The notes: a model not told the origin generated them from the letters alone. A DNA stretch of 53,062 bases from Chitinophaga pinensis (GCA_945883825.1 CAMCYF010000016.1:1-53062); one strand, 5' to 3'. Positions 8,381 to 19,232 are shown, counted from the stretch's first letter. Made by a program: numbers and translations.

Positions 8381-9499
8381 ATGAATGAAAATTTCAAATC
8401 AGGTTTTATTTTTACTCCTTATAAAGCACCTGAGCAATCTGATTTTGAGAGACTTTTTGACATTTTTAGTGAATTGATTACGCATACATCAGGTGATGTG
8501 GATGAAGCGCTGAATTGGTTTAAAATTTTAGATGAAGAATATAAATTGACAAATGATGAGTATACGCTGGATGATTTTTTGGAAGATCTAAAAAAGAAAG
8601 GCTACCTCAAGGAAGAAATTAAAGCAAAAGGTCCAGCTTCTTTAAAAATTACAGCAAAAACAGAACGTGCACTTCGTAAAAATGCGATGCAACAGCTCTT
8701 TGGAAATATTAAAAAAAGTGGTTCTGGTAATCATAAATCAAAGAAAAGCGGCCAAGGAGATGAAGCAACAGGGGAATTTAGGAATTTCCAATTCGGAGAT
8801 AGTATTGAACAAATATCAATTACTGAAAGCTTAAAAAATGCACAAATCAATCATGGAATTGGTGAGTTTAAATTATCTGAAGAGGACTTGATTATTGAAG
8901 ATACACATCACAAATCTCAAATGAGTACAGTTCTGATGATTGATATCAGTCACAGTATGATTTTATATGGCGAAGACCGAATCACGCCTGCTAAAAAGGT
9001 GGCCATGGCTCTAGCAGAGCTCATTACAACGCGCTACCCTAAAGATACTTTGGATGTAATTGTATTTGGAAATGATGCTTGGCCCATAAAAATCAAAGAT
9101 TTACCTTATCTTCAAGTTGGTCCGTATCATACCAATACTGTTGCTGGTTTAGCGCTAGCAATGGATATTTTAAGGCGAAAAAGAAATACAAATAAACAAA
9201 TTTTTATGATCACAGATGGAAAGCCCAGCTGCGTTAGAATGCCGGATGGACAATACTACAAAAATAGCAACGGATTGGATCAATTTATTGTCGATAAGTG
9301 CTACACAATGGCAGCTCAAGCGCGAAAGTTGCACATTCCAATTACTACATTTATGATCGCACAAGATCCTTATCTTAAGTCTTTTATTGAAGAATTTACG
9401 AAATCAAATAAAGGAAAAGCTTTTTTTACAGGACTAAAAGGACTAGGAGAAATGATTTTTCACGATTATGAAAGCAACCGAAAAAAACGAATTAATTAA
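8381..9499 (+). CDS. VWA domain protein (ChlD/MoxR-partner type)
   Basis: 372 residues. The N-terminal half is helical and charged with a Gly/Ser/Lys-rich linker around residues 110-130. The C-terminal half is a von Willebrand A domain with an intact MIDAS: D188-I-S-H-S192, the Thr in YHTNTVAG, and the Asp in MITDGKPSC. Such proteins pair with MoxR/ChlI-like AAA+ ATPases to insert metals or remodel proteins, and the next gene is such an ATPase, four bases downstream if the start at 9504 is used. No signal peptide; cytoplasmic. The substrate is unknown. Confidence 0.88.
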   Translation: MNENFKSGFIFTPYKAPEQSDFERLFDIFSELITHTSGDVDEALNWFKILDEEYKLTNDEYTLDDFLEDLKKKGYLKEEIKAKGPASLKITAKTERALRKNAMQQLFGNIKKSGSGNHKSKKSGQGDEATGEFRNFQFGDSIEQISITESLKNAQINHGIGEFKLSEEDLIIEDTHHKSQMSTVLMIDISHSMILYGEDRITPAKKVAMALAELITTRYPKDTLDVIVFGNDAWPIKIKDLPYLQVGPYHTNTVAGLALAMDILRRKRNTNKQIFMITDGKPSCVRMPDGQYYKNSNGLDQFIVDKCYTMAAQARKLHIPITTFMIAQDPYLKSFIEEFTKSNKGKAFFTGLKGLGEMIFHDYESNRKKRIN

Positions 9500-9503
9500 T
9501 ACT

Positions 9504-10964
9504 ATGAATACTACTTTAAAAACAATAGGTGACTTAAAAAAAGCAAAGTATACCTCCAAATCTATCAAAACAGAATTAAGGGATAACTTGATTCAAGCAC
9601 TCCAAACAGGTAATAAAACATTTGAGGGAATGCACGGTTACGAACAAACTGTGATTCCACAATTAGAGCGTGCCATCTTATCGAAGCACAATATCAATTT
9701 ATTGGGATTGAGAGGACAAGGAAAAACAAGAATTGCAAGGCTAATGATTCAGTTATTAGACGAATACATTCCAATTGTTGCTGGAAGTGAAATCAATGAC
9801 GACCCCTTTGCTCCAATTAGTCGTTATGCCAAAGATATTATTCGTGAAAAAGGAGACGCAACGCCGATTGAATGGCTGCATAGGGATGATCGATTTTTTG
9901 AAAAGCTTGCCACTCCTGATGTCACAATTGCCGACCTTATTGGCGATATTGATCCTATTAAAGCCGCAAATTTAAAACTGAGTTACGCCGATGATAGGGT
10001 TTTGCATTTTGGAATGATTCCGCGCGCAAATCGTTGTCTATTTGTAATAAATGAATTACCTGATTTACAAGCTAGGATTCAAGTTGCGCTCTTTAATATT
10101 TTGGAAGAAGGCGACATACAAATTCGTGGCTTCAAATTAAGAATGTCCTTAGACGTTCAGTTTGTATTTACTGCCAATCCTGAGGATTATACCAACAGGG
10201 GAAGTATTGTCACGCCCCTCAAGGATCGAATTGGCTCACAAATACTCACGCATTACGCATTTGATTTGCCAACTGCAAAACGGATAACGAAACAAGAAAC
10301 AGAAAAATCTGACAGTCGAGCAATTGAAGTTTATGTTCCGGAACTTGCCAAAGATTTACTTGAGCAAATTGCTTTTGAAGCGCGTGTTAGTGAATTCGTT
10401 GATCCAAAAAGTGGTGTAAGTGCTCGAATGAGTATTACAGGTTATGAGAACTTGATTAGCACCGCAGAAAGACGCGCACTCTTGAATGCTGAAACAAAAA
10501 CCTCGGTCCGATTCAGTGATCTAATGGGAATGATTCCATCTATTACAGGAAAGGTTGAGTTAGTGTATGAAGGCGAACAAGAAGGTAGTGATTTTGTAGC
10601 AAATCACTTGATAAGTGAAGCTACCAAAACCTTGTTTTTAATGTATTTTCCGAAAATTGAAAAACTTAAAAAACCGAATCAAACTACAGTATATGATGCA
10701 GTAGTTGATTGGTTTATTCAAGCTGATAACATCGAACTTTCAGATGAAGCCACGAATAAGGATTATCAAAAAGTATTGTCAACATTGAAACCACTTGATG
10801 AACTACTGCACATTTATCAACCAAAACTGGCTAAAGAGGATGTAAATTTCTTGAAGGAATTTATACTATGGGCCTTAGTCGAACTTAAGCAGCTTTCAAA
10901 GAAAAGAACTGAGAATGGCATTCTTTTTAATGATGTGTTTGATAGTTTTATCAAAAGTATGTAG
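9504..10964 (+). CDS. MoxR/ChlI-like AAA+ ATPase
   Basis: 486 residues from the ATG at 9504. An upstream in-frame ATG at 9468 would overlap the VWA gene by 32 bases; the shorter form was chosen because it begins at a natural TIGDLKKAKYTSKSIK start and leaves a 4-base gap. Walker A is GLRGQGKT, Walker B is CLFVINELPD, and FTANPEDYTNRG resembles sensor 1 of magnesium-chelatase ATPases. DLLEQIAFEARV leads into a helical lid, and the last ~130 residues are a less conserved extension. Forms an ATPase/VWA two-component chaperone or metal-insertion pair with the preceding gene. No chelatase or bacteriochlorophyll genes are near, so a chelatase role is not supported. Confidence 0.87.
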   Translation: MNTTLKTIGDLKKAKYTSKSIKTELRDNLIQALQTGNKTFEGMHGYEQTVIPQLERAILSKHNINLLGLRGQGKTRIARLMIQLLDEYIPIVAGSEINDDPFAPISRYAKDIIREKGDATPIEWLHRDDRFFEKLATPDVTIADLIGDIDPIKAANLKLSYADDRVLHFGMIPRANRCLFVINELPDLQARIQVALFNILEEGDIQIRGFKLRMSLDVQFVFTANPEDYTNRGSIVTPLKDRIGSQILTHYAFDLPTAKRITKQETEKSDSRAIEVYVPELAKDLLEQIAFEARVSEFVDPKSGVSARMSITGYENLISTAERRALLNAETKTSVRFSDLMGMIPSITGKVELVYEGEQEGSDFVANHLISEATKTLFLMYFPKIEKLKKPNQTTVYDAVVDWFIQADNIELSDEATNKDYQKVLSTLKPLDELLHIYQPKLAKEDVNFLKEFILWALVELKQLSKKRTENGILFNDVFDSFIKSM

Positions 10965-11099
10965 TTCATTATACAATTTAAAGCAGTAATTTGCTGTAAA
11001 ATTAAGATTCTAATACCCCTACAGTACTTATTTCTATTAGATATCTAATTAAAAAAGTTTAATAATATTAAAAAGAAATATTCTTCTTGTTTTTTGGCC

Positions 11100-11107
11100 T
11101 ATCTTTG
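11100..11107 (+). promoter_or_regulatory. -7 promoter element (TATCTTTG)
   Basis: Exact match to the Bacteroidetes -7 consensus TAnnTTTG, 57 bases upstream of the DEAD-box helicase ATG at 11165. A clear -33 TTTG at the right distance is not evident. Confidence 0.55.
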
Positions 11108-11164
11108 CACAAATTCTAGGTCTTTCAATTAAAATATTTGTCAAGCGTAGAATTATTTACGATT

Positions 11165-12370
11165 ATGACATTTAAAGAACTAAATCTTTTAGAGCCGATT
11201 TTAAACGCTCTTACCTCAGAGGGTTATACCAACCCAACTCCAATTCAAGAAAAAGCAATTCCAATTTTATTAGCTGGTAGAGATATTATGGGCTGCGCTC
11301 AGACTGGAACTGGGAAAACTGCAGCTTTTGCAATTCCGATTTTACAGCGATTAACACAAATCCCACGAACATCTGGCAATAGAAGTATTCGAGCTTTGAT
11401 AGTAACACCAACACGTGAATTAGCAATTCAAATTGAAGATAGTTTTAAGAGTTATGGAGCAAATCTACCCTTAAAACACACTGTAGTTTTTGGTGGTGTA
11501 AATCAAGCATCTCAAGTGAATCGCTTAAAAAATGGTGTAGATATCTTAATTGCAACTCCAGGTCGACTTTTAGATCTTGTGCAACAGGGCTTTATTAATT
11601 TAAAGTCGCTTGAAATTTTTGTTTTAGATGAGGCAGATCGAATGCTAGACATGGGTTTTATTCACGATGTTAAGAAAATCATCAAGATTATTCCAGAAAA
11701 GAGACAAACGCTCTTTTTCTCAGCAACAATGCCGAAAGAAATTACGAGTCTAGCAAATTCTATCCTGACAAATCCAAGTCATGTGGAAGTGAGTCCTGTC
11801 TCTTCAACAGCAGAAACAATTCAGCAAGAATTGTATTACGTGGACACAGACCAGAAAAAAGAATTGCTATTGCATTTATTGGCAGAACAAAAAATTTCTA
11901 ATGCACTAGTATTTTCTAGAACCAAGCACGGTGCTGATAAAATTGTTAAGATATTAAGTCGTGAAAAGATTAATGCTGCAGCAATACATGGCAATAAATC
12001 ACAAAACGCACGTCAAAATGCATTAAATAGTTTTAAGGAAAGAACTTTACGTGTTCTTGTGGCGACAGATATTGCAGCCAGAGGAATTGACATTGATGAT
12101 TTAGAGTATGTTTTTAACTATGATCTCCCAAATATTCCTGAAACCTATGTTCATAGAATTGGAAGAACGGGGAGGGCAGGAGCAAGCGGAAAAGCTATTT
12201 CCTTTTGTGATACAGAAGAAAGAGCATATTTAAAAGACATACAAAAATTGATTGGTTTAACTGTTCCTGTTGTAAATGAACATCCATTTCCTGCTACTGG
12301 AAAAGTGAAAGTTAAATCTCCAGATACTCGTCCTCCACGACCAAAACAAAGTTTTTACGGAAGAAGATAA
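11165..12370 (+). CDS. DEAD-box RNA helicase (RhlE-like)
   Basis: 401 residues from the ATG at 11165. A TTG 27 bases upstream is in frame, but the ATG begins directly with the Q-motif (TFKELNL...PTPIQ) as in the family. Motifs are all present: AQTGTGKT (45-52), PTRELA, TPGR, DEAD (155-158), SATM, ARGIDI and HRIGRTGR. The C-terminal tail is short, Pro/Lys/Arg-rich and ends SFYGRR, typical of RhlE-type helicases that unwind RNA in ribosome assembly, RNA decay or cold adaptation. A -7 element lies at 11100. It converges on the hexosaminidase gene with a 10-base gap. A second DEAD-box gene lies at 21680. Confidence 0.95.
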   Translation: MTFKELNLLEPILNALTSEGYTNPTPIQEKAIPILLAGRDIMGCAQTGTGKTAAFAIPILQRLTQIPRTSGNRSIRALIVTPTRELAIQIEDSFKSYGANLPLKHTVVFGGVNQASQVNRLKNGVDILIATPGRLLDLVQQGFINLKSLEIFVLDEADRMLDMGFIHDVKKIIKIIPEKRQTLFFSATMPKEITSLANSILTNPSHVEVSPVSSTAETIQQELYYVDTDQKKELLLHLLAEQKISNALVFSRTKHGADKIVKILSREKINAAAIHGNKSQNARQNALNSFKERTLRVLVATDIAARGIDIDDLEYVFNYDLPNIPETYVHRIGRTGRAGASGKAISFCDTEERAYLKDIQKLIGLTVPVVNEHPFPATGKVKVKSPDTRPPRPKQSFYGRR

Positions 12371-12380
12371 AATTATTTTT

Positions 12381-14612
12381 CTATTTCTGAATGCTAATTT
12401 CATCTATAAAAGTCCATGGTTGCGTTCCTTCACCAGGCATTCCATTTGGGATTTTAGACAATGAGTAGATTTTAATTTTAATTTTTTGTGTTTTATGTGA
12501 AAAGTTTATTAGCACTTTTTCTTTTTTAATTGATGTTTCGCTACTTGTATATTTTTTGGTTTTATTCACTGCTTCAAGCTCAATTTTTACTGGTAAGTGA
12601 ATCCATGAATTTTCATCTTTCAAAAAAGAAAGTTCTACGCTTTTAATTTTTTGTTTCTTAAGTAGATCGAGCTCAATTTCAATATAAGAAGTATCAAATC
12701 CAAGCCATTCGTGACCTTTCCACGGTCTTGCTCCAAATTGACCGTCAACAAGAGTTAAATCTCCGCTATTGTAGCTTGGACTTGCTTGTGTAATTAGTTT
12801 TACAGGAACTCCGAGAGATGGAGAATTGTGGATCACAAAATTTGAACTCAAACCTGTAGTTTCAGAGCTTACAAGAATGGTATTTTCAAAGTTCCTACCA
12901 CTCGTTCTTTCAAAGGTAGTTGCTTGTTTGGAATTCAAAATAAATTCATCTTTCCTAGCATTTATTGATGATTGCACTTTAAATTGTTCTGATGATTTTT
13001 TTGATTCAATCCAAAATTTTAGTCCTTTTTCTGAACGATTGAAGTTTAAAATGGGAAGAAGTGAAGTTTTTGAAAAAGGAATATTTTGTTTTTCGAGTAA
13101 GCTGAAATGTTTGTTGTGAAGTAGACTAGAGAATTCCTCAAAACTTGGTTTTTCTGAACACCATAGAACTTGTGCCAATGCAATTGCTCTAGGATAAGCC
13201 ATGTACATTAATTTATCAAAGGTCGGAATGTATTCTGTCCAAAGATTCGCTTGAGCTCCAAGAACATAAGCTGCGTGTTCTGTTTCCATTCCTTCTGGTA
13301 TAGGACTAAAAGCATACACTTTTTCCAAGGGAGTAAATCCACCAATTGCTAAGGGTTCATCTTTTCCTTTTCCTTGGTAATGGTCGAAATAACAATGAGA
13401 ACCGGGCGACATAACGACATAATGTTCTTGTTTTGCTGCTTCTAATCCACCATCAAATCCACGCCAGGACATTACAGCAGCATTTTTAGAAAGTCCACCT
13501 TCTAAAATTTCGTCCCATCCAATTATTTTCTTCCCTTTTTGAGTTAGGTAACTATCCATTCGTTGAATAAAATAACTTTGAAGTTCATGCTCATCTTTTA
13601 GCTTGTTTTCTCGAATAATATTTTGACAATTCTGACATTCTTTCCATCGTGTTTTTGGTGCTTCATCGCCACCAATATGGATGTATTCTCCGGGAAATAA
13701 TGGAACAATCTCGTCTAAAATAGCTTGCATAAATAGAATGCTTTCTTCTTTCGCACAAAGGATATCGTCAAAAATACCCCAGAGTCCAGGTACTTCTTGT
13801 TGCTTTCCATTACAGGAGAATTCAGGATAGGCACTAAGTGCAGCGCGGCTATGCCCTGGCATTTCTATTTCAGGAACCACGGTGATGTACTTTTCTCCAG
13901 CGTATTTTACGATTTCTTTAATTTGGTCTTGCGTGTAAAAACCTCCGTAGCGTTCCTTTTTATAGCTTCGAGGCGAGCTCGTATAATGATTTTTAACTGT
14001 GCTATCCCTCCAAGCCCCAATTTCTGTCAGTTTTGGATATCTTTTAATTTCTACACGCCAACCTTGATCGTCTGTGAGGTGCCAATGAAAGGTGTTGAAC
14101 TTATAGATTGCCATTAAATCAATAAATTTTTTGACTTCTTCAATAGAAAAAAAATGACGCGAAACATCTAAATGCAAACCTCTCCATTGGTATTTTGGAA
14201 AATCACTCACAAAGGTTTTGTGAACAAAGTAGTCTTCACCTTCTTTTTCAATCATTTGCATCAGAGATTGCAGCGCATAGAAACACGATTGTTCGCTCGA
14301 ATAGGATATTCGTATGTCTTTATTAATGTTAATGGTATACGAATCCTGGATTACATTTTTTAATTTAATGAATTTAATAAGAGAAATCGTGTCGTTTTTG
14401 AATGTGAGTTTGTGAAAGAGGCTTCCAAGAATTTTTAATTGTTCGTTTAAATTTGGAGATATTTTAGAAAAATCAACAGAAATTGTACTTTCAAAATAGA
14501 GTTTCTCTGTTTGTTCGATGCAAACAACTGGACTGGGTAGAATATGTGTATTCTTCTGACAAACTGCTAGAGATGATAAGAATAGACACCCAATTAAAAA
14601 AAAAGATTTCAT
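12381..14612 (-). CDS. Secreted beta-N-acetylhexosaminidase, GH20
   Basis: 743 residues. Signal peptide MKSFFLIGCLFLSSLAVCQ, a GH20b N-terminal domain (about 25-140), then the GH20 TIM barrel from WRGLHLDVSRHFF (143) to about 510. The catalytic pair is D316-E317 in HIGGDEAPK, for substrate-assisted cleavage of terminal GlcNAc or GalNAc. The C-terminal ~230 residues contain beta-rich domains including a discoidin-like carbohydrate-binding module (GHEWLGFDTSYIEIELDL). No T9SS sorting domain, so it is probably periplasmic or surface-held by other means. Likely acts on chitin oligomers, glycoproteins or peptidoglycan fragments. A GlcNAc-kinase-like gene is in the window (49987) but not linked. 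Confidence 0.95.
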   Translation of the reverse strand: MKSFFLIGCLFLSSLAVCQKNTHILPSPVVCIEQTEKLYFESTISVDFSKISPNLNEQLKILGSLFHKLTFKNDTISLIKFIKLKNVIQDSYTININKDIRISYSSEQSCFYALQSLMQMIEKEGEDYFVHKTFVSDFPKYQWRGLHLDVSRHFFSIEEVKKFIDLMAIYKFNTFHWHLTDDQGWRVEIKRYPKLTEIGAWRDSTVKNHYTSSPRSYKKERYGGFYTQDQIKEIVKYAGEKYITVVPEIEMPGHSRAALSAYPEFSCNGKQQEVPGLWGIFDDILCAKEESILFMQAILDEIVPLFPGEYIHIGGDEAPKTRWKECQNCQNIIRENKLKDEHELQSYFIQRMDSYLTQKGKKIIGWDEILEGGLSKNAAVMSWRGFDGGLEAAKQEHYVVMSPGSHCYFDHYQGKGKDEPLAIGGFTPLEKVYAFSPIPEGMETEHAAYVLGAQANLWTEYIPTFDKLMYMAYPRAIALAQVLWCSEKPSFEEFSSLLHNKHFSLLEKQNIPFSKTSLLPILNFNRSEKGLKFWIESKKSSEQFKVQSSINARKDEFILNSKQATTFERTSGRNFENTILVSSETTGLSSNFVIHNSPSLGVPVKLITQASPSYNSGDLTLVDGQFGARPWKGHEWLGFDTSYIEIELDLLKKQKIKSVELSFLKDENSWIHLPVKIELEAVNKTKKYTSSETSIKKEKVLINFSHKTQKIKIKIYSLSKIPNGMPGEGTQPWTFIDEISIQK

Positions 14613-14653
14613 TTATAATTTTATAGATTCATTTCTTAATAAGAAGATCTATG

Positions 14654-14661
14654 CAAATATA
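14654..14661 (-). promoter_or_regulatory. -7 promoter element (TATATTTG, minus strand)
   Basis: On the minus strand this reads TATATTTG, matching TAnnTTTG, about 40 bases before the hexosaminidase start at 14612 and after the stop of the preceding gene at 14700. Indicates the hexosaminidase has its own promoter. Confidence 0.5.
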
Positions 14662-14699
14662 GTAATAAGCAAATAAAATTAATTTTTAGGAGGAGAAGA

Positions 14700-15707
14700 T
14701 TATACTTCCTCTTTATAATTATATCTGAATTTGATAACAATACCACTCATAATAAAAATACCAGTAAAACCAATAGAAAACGCTGCCCAATTTGGAAAAT
14801 TCTCTTGACAAAGAAATATATATCCTACAACAAAGAGAAGAATTCCAAAGATGATTCTTGGGAAATTGTGCTTTATTGCGGCTTTGTATACTCGTGGCAT
14901 TTCTGAACTTTGTGCTTCAGGTCCAAGAAATAATAAAGCCACTGCTCTTCTAAAGGGTAGTTTCCTGAAATTATGAATTAGCTTTAGAAAGAATAATGCT
15001 TGAGTATGAAATGGATCTTGCTGTTCAATTTCTTTTGTTAAGCCATAAACTACAGGAATATCATCTATTCTATAGCTTCTGAATATTCGATCCCATATTG
15101 TGAATACTCCGCCATAATTAACATCTAAATGCTCATTTACAGAAGAATGATGTAATTGATGAAATTTAGGTGTTACGAAAATTCGTTCCCAACCCTTAAA
15201 TTCAGGCCATAATTCGCTGTGCAAAAGGTATTGATACAAAGCATTTACAGCATTTGCAATAATAATATTCTCTGGGGTAATTCCAAAAAATATAAGTGTT
15301 CCATAAACAAAAATTCGTGCAACAAATCCCAAGGGTGATATAGCAAAATTTACAGAGAAATTATATTCTTTGCTTTGATGGTGTATCATGTGGGCGGCCC
15401 AAATCATTGAAACACGATGAGATAAACGATGATATACATACCACATTAAATCAACAGCAATAAAAGCCACAGCAAAAGCAAGCCAAGGTGGCCCAAAAGG
15501 ATCAATAAATCTCCAAGGAATTAAAAAAGTGAAAAAATATAACCCAAAATTAATAGTTAGAATGCCTATTAATCTTTCGATCATTCCAAGTCCTAAGTTT
15601 AAAACAGTTTGGTCTAAGCTTATTTCTCTTTTTTTGATTTTAAGGAAAATGAGCTCTATTCCAAAAAGAGAGAAAGCAACAAAAAGAATTATTAAATCAG
15701 GATTCAA
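14700..15707 (-). CDS. Sterol desaturase / fatty acid hydroxylase family membrane protein
   Basis: 335 residues with several hydrophobic segments and the clustered histidines of di-iron membrane hydroxylases: YHRLSHR, AHMIHHQS and FHQLHHSSVNEHLDVNYGG. These enzymes oxidise C-H bonds of lipids (sterols, fatty acids, carotenoids, ether lipids) using O2 in the membrane. The substrate cannot be told from sequence; carotenoid or fatty-acid hydroxylation are options in this phylum. The C-terminal 80 residues form further membrane spans. It lies downstream of the IcmF gene on the same strand with a 97-base gap containing its own -7 element. Confidence 0.88.
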   Translation of the reverse strand: MNPDLIILFVAFSLFGIELIFLKIKKREISLDQTVLNLGLGMIERLIGILTINFGLYFFTFLIPWRFIDPFGPPWLAFAVAFIAVDLMWYVYHRLSHRVSMIWAAHMIHHQSKEYNFSVNFAISPLGFVARIFVYGTLIFFGITPENIIIANAVNALYQYLLHSELWPEFKGWERIFVTPKFHQLHHSSVNEHLDVNYGGVFTIWDRIFRSYRIDDIPVVYGLTKEIEQQDPFHTQALFFLKLIHNFRKLPFRRAVALLFLGPEAQSSEMPRVYKAAIKHNFPRIIFGILLFVVGYIFLCQENFPNWAAFSIGFTGIFIMSGIVIKFRYNYKEEV

Positions 15708-15734
15708 CTAGCTACTTTTTTAAAGAATATGATG

Positions 15735-15742
15735 CAAAATTA
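15735..15742 (-). promoter_or_regulatory. -7 promoter element (TAATTTTG, minus strand)
   Basis: Minus-strand TAATTTTG fits TAnnTTTG and lies about 28 bases before the start of the desaturase-family gene at 15707, giving a short leader. Confidence 0.5.
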
Positions 15743-15772
15743 ATAACAAGAATTTATATTTAATAATTATTA

Positions 15773-15802
15773 TTCGCAATTAAAAAAGTATAGACTTGCG
15801 AA
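15773..15802 (-). terminator. Inverted repeat after the IcmF stop, possible terminator
   Basis: TTCGCAA (15773-15779) and TTGCGAA (15796-15802) form a perfect 7-bp stem with a 16-base loop two bases beyond the IcmF stop at 15805. On the minus strand it is followed by AT-rich sequence without a clean T-run, so termination is plausible but weak. Confidence 0.4.
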
Positions 15803-15804
15803 AA

Positions 15805-18800
15805 TCACATATTTCTTCGGTATTGCCCTCCTACTGAAAATAAGGCATGTGTTATTTGACCAAGGGAAGAGTATTTACATGTCTCCATTAATTCCTCAAA
15901 CATATTTCTATTATTTATAGCAGCATCTTGAACACGTTCAATTCCTTTAATAGCAAGTTCCATATTTTTCATTTGCAATTCTTTGAGCATTTTAATTTGA
16001 TATTCTTTTTCTTCTTCCGTTGCACGAATTACTTCTTTTGGAAGAATTGTAGGAGATCCTTTTGAACTTAGAAAGGTGTTTACACCAATAATTGGAAATT
16101 CTCCAGTGTGCTTTAATGTTTCGTAATACAATGATTCTTCTTGAATCTTAGAACGCTGGTACATGGTTTCCATTGCGCCTAAAACACCACCACGTTCAGT
16201 TATACGATCAAATTCTAATAAAACAGCTTCTTCTACTAAATCAGTCAAATCATCAATGATAAATGAACCCTGCAAGGGATTTTCATTTTTTGTTAATCCA
16301 AGTTCTCTATTTATGATTAATTGTATTGCCATTGCTCTTCTAACTGATTCTTCCGTTGGTGTTGTTATTGCTTCGTCGTATGCATTTGTATGCAGTGAGT
16401 TACAATTATCATAAATCGCATATAGCGCTTGTAAGGTTGTACGAATATCATTAAAGTCAATTTCTTGCGCATGTAATGATCTTCCTGAGGTTTGAATGTG
16501 GTATTTTAACATTTGTGCTCGAGAATTTGCACCATATTTTTTGGCTAGTGCTTTTGCCCAAATTCTTCTTGCTACGCGACCAATAACTGCATATTCCGGA
16601 TCGATTCCATTTGAAAAGAAGAAAGATAAGTTCGGTCCAAAATCATTGATATTCATTCCGCGACTCAAATAATATTCTACATAGGTAAACCCATTTGCAA
16701 GTGTAAAAGCTAATTGAGTTATAGGGTTTGCACCTGCTTCTGCAATGTGATATCCTGAAATAGAAACAGAATAGAAGTTTCGAATACCGTTATCAATAAA
16801 ATACTGCTGCACATCTCCCATTAATCGAAGTGCGAATTCTGTCGAGAAAATACAGGTATTTTGCGCTTGATCTTCTTTTAAAATATCAGCTTGAACTGTT
16901 CCTCGAACCATTTTTAAAGTCTCAGTCTTTATTTTACTGTAAATTTCAGTATCTAAAACTTGATCTCCACTAACGCCGAGCAACATTAATCCCAAACCAT
17001 TGTTTCCCTCGGGAAGTTCTCCTTGGTATTTTGGTCGCTCTGTACCAGTTTTCTTGTAAATAGCTACAATTTTCTTTTCTATTTCAGCTTCTAAAGAATT
17101 CTCAGTAATATATTTCTCGCAGTTTTGATCAATTGCTGCATTCATAAAAAAACCAAGAAGCATTGGTGCAGGACCGTTAATTGTCATAGAAACTGATGTC
17201 GATGGATTACATAAGTCAAATCCAGAATATAATTTTTTTGCATCGTCTAAGCAGCAAATTGAGACACCAGAATTACCGATTTTACCATAAATATCCGGTC
17301 GTAAATCAGGGTCATTTCCATAAAGTGTAACTGAATCAAAGGCAGTGGAAAGTCTTTTTGCTGGTAATCCAAGACTTACATAATGAAAACGCTTGTTAGT
17401 CCTTTCTGGACCGCCTTCACCAGCAAACATGCGTGTTGGATCTTCACCTTCTCTTTTAAATGGAAATAAACCTGCTGTATAGGGGAATTCTCCTGGATAA
17501 TTCTCTTGTAAAACCCATCTTAAAATATCGCCCCAACTACTGTATTTTGGTGAAGAAACTTTTGGAATTTGTGAGTGAGAAAGTGATTCTGTATGCGTCT
17601 CAATTTTAATAATTTTTTCTCGTACTTTAAATTCAAAATTTGGATTCTTAAATAGCTGTTTTTTATCTTTCCAAGTTTGAATTATCGCCCAATTTTTAGG
17701 ATCAAAATTTAATTTTTCTATTTCAAAGGTTTCTTGTAAACTTTTTACTAATCTATCTTTATCCTCGAACTTCGCATTTTGCATTGTAGCAATAGCACTA
17801 TTTAAACCATATAATTTTTCAGCTACAAGCACTTGCTCATTCACCCATTTATCGTAGGAGCGGTTATTTTCAGAAATTTCAGATAAATAGCGTGTTCTAT
17901 CTGGTGGAATCACAAAAATCTTTTCAGACATTTCTCGTGTGATTTCAAAGGTTGAATTTAAATCCATTCCTGTTTTCTCTACAACTTTATCCATAATTAC
18001 CTTGTACAAGGAATTCATTCCTGGATCGTTGAATTGTGAAGCAATAGTTCCATGAACAGGCATTTCATCAACCGCAGTTTCCCATAAATTATGGTTTCGT
18101 TGGTATTGTTTTCTAACATCGCGTAAAGCATCAAGTGCGCCACGTTTATCAAATTTATTGAGTGCAATTACATCTGCAAAATCAAGCATGTCAATTTTTT
18201 CTAACTGCGTTGCTGCACCGTATTCTGGAGTCATTACGTACAAGGAAACATCCGAGTGATCTAAAATCTCTGTGTCTGATTGACCAATTCCTGAAGTTTC
18301 AAGAATGATGAGGTCATAATTCGCAACTTTTAGAATACTAATAGCTTCAGCAACATGTTTTGAAAGCGCAAGGTTAGATTGTCGAGTTGCTAAAGAACGC
18401 ATGTAAACCCGATTACTTTTAATTGAATTCATTCTGATTCTGTCGCCCAATAAGGCACCTCCTGTTTTCCGTTTTGAAGGATCTACTGATACAACGGCAA
18501 TTTGTTTATCGCCAAAATCTACAAGAAAACGCCGCACTAGTTCGTCTACGAGTGATGATTTTCCTGAACCTCCAGTTCCAGTAATTCCTAATACAGGAAT
18601 AGACTTTGTTTTGGCAAGTGCTCTAATTTCGTTTAAAATGATCTTATTTTCTTCAGGAAAATTTTCAGCTGCAGAAATAGCACGTGCAATAGAGGGGATA
18701 TTTTTTACTGAGATTTTCTTAATTGCATTAGCTATATTTTCACCAACTGGAAAATCACATTGTTGAACGAGATTATTAATCATTCCTTGCAAGCCCAATG

Positions 18801-19185
18801 TTCTTCCGTCGTCTGGGTGATAAATTCGCGTAATTCCGTAGTCATGCAACTCTTTTATTTCCGTAGGGAGAATTGTACCTCCACCTCCACCAAAAATTTT
18901 AATGTGAGGTGCTCCTTTTTCTTTTAATAAATCACACATGTATTTAAAATACTCGATATGTCCACCTTGATAGGATGTCATTGCTATTGCTTGAGCATCC
19001 TCTTGAATTGCGCAATCTACAACTTCTTCCACTGATCGATCGTGACCGAGATGAATTACTTCACAACCAGTTGCTTGAATGATTCTTCGCATAATATTGA
19101 TTGCAGCATCATGGCCATCAAAAAGCGAAGCAGCAGTTACAATTCTTATCTTATTAATTGGTTTGTATGGTGCAACTTGTTCCAT
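15805..19185 (-). CDS. icmF: Fused acyl-CoA mutase (isobutyryl-CoA mutase type, IcmF)
   Basis: 1126 residues with all parts of IcmF in one chain. The N-terminal B12-binding domain (1-145) has D23-G-H25-D-A-A and the GGGGG loop near 99-103. A MeaI-like G-protein chaperone domain (about 185-430) has P-loop GTGGSGKSS (202-210) and NKFD. The C-terminal TIM-barrel mutase (about 535-1126) has [12 protein letters not shown], where the Phe is at the position that is Tyr in methylmalonyl-CoA mutase. This favours isobutyryl/n-butyryl-CoA or another branched acyl-CoA over methylmalonyl-CoA. The attached GTPase loads and repairs adenosylcobalamin. Upstream on the same strand are the 81-residue and TPR genes. 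A BtuF-like B12 protein is encoded elsewhere in the window. Exact substrate specificity is inferred. Confidence 0.93.
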   Translation of the reverse strand: MEQVAPYKPINKIRIVTAASLFDGHDAAINIMRRIIQATGCEVIHLGHDRSVEEVVDCAIQEDAQAIAMTSYQGGHIEYFKYMCDLLKEKGAPHIKIFGGGGGTILPTEIKELHDYGITRIYHPDDGRTLGLQGMINNLVQQCDFPVGENIANAIKKISVKNIPSIARAISAAENFPEENKIILNEIRALAKTKSIPVLGITGTGGSGKSSLVDELVRRFLVDFGDKQIAVVSVDPSKRKTGGALLGDRIRMNSIKSNRVYMRSLATRQSNLALSKHVAEAISILKVANYDLIILETSGIGQSDTEILDHSDVSLYVMTPEYGAATQLEKIDMLDFADVIALNKFDKRGALDALRDVRKQYQRNHNLWETAVDEMPVHGTIASQFNDPGMNSLYKVIMDKVVEKTGMDLNSTFEITREMSEKIFVIPPDRTRYLSEISENNRSYDKWVNEQVLVAEKLYGLNSAIATMQNAKFEDKDRLVKSLQETFEIEKLNFDPKNWAIIQTWKDKKQLFKNPNFEFKVREKIIKIETHTESLSHSQIPKVSSPKYSSWGDILRWVLQENYPGEFPYTAGLFPFKREGEDPTRMFAGEGGPERTNKRFHYVSLGLPAKRLSTAFDSVTLYGNDPDLRPDIYGKIGNSGVSICCLDDAKKLYSGFDLCNPSTSVSMTINGPAPMLLGFFMNAAIDQNCEKYITENSLEAEIEKKIVAIYKKTGTERPKYQGELPEGNNGLGLMLLGVSGDQVLDTEIYSKIKTETLKMVRGTVQADILKEDQAQNTCIFSTEFALRLMGDVQQYFIDNGIRNFYSVSISGYHIAEAGANPITQLAFTLANGFTYVEYYLSRGMNINDFGPNLSFFFSNGIDPEYAVIGRVARRIWAKALAKKYGANSRAQMLKYHIQTSGRSLHAQEIDFNDIRTTLQALYAIYDNCNSLHTNAYDEAITTPTEESVRRAMAIQLIINRELGLTKNENPLQGSFIIDDLTDLVEEAVLLEFDRITERGGVLGAMETMYQRSKIQEESLYYETLKHTGEFPIIGVNTFLSSKGSPTILPKEVIRATEEEKEYQIKMLKELQMKNMELAIKGIERVQDAAINNRNMFEELMETCKYSSLGQITHALFSVGGQYRRNM

Positions 19186-19232
19186 CTTTTTAAATCTCTT
19201 TTTCTGAATGTGTTAAAATTACGAAAAAAGCA

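Noticed and set aside
10965..11020. Weak hairpin AGCAGTAATTTGCT after the AAA+ gene
   Set aside because: Stem of four pairs with no T-run; too weak to call a terminator.
13797..14363. Two open frames antisense to the hexosaminidase
   Set aside because: They mirror conserved GH20 coding sequence and show no independent signal.
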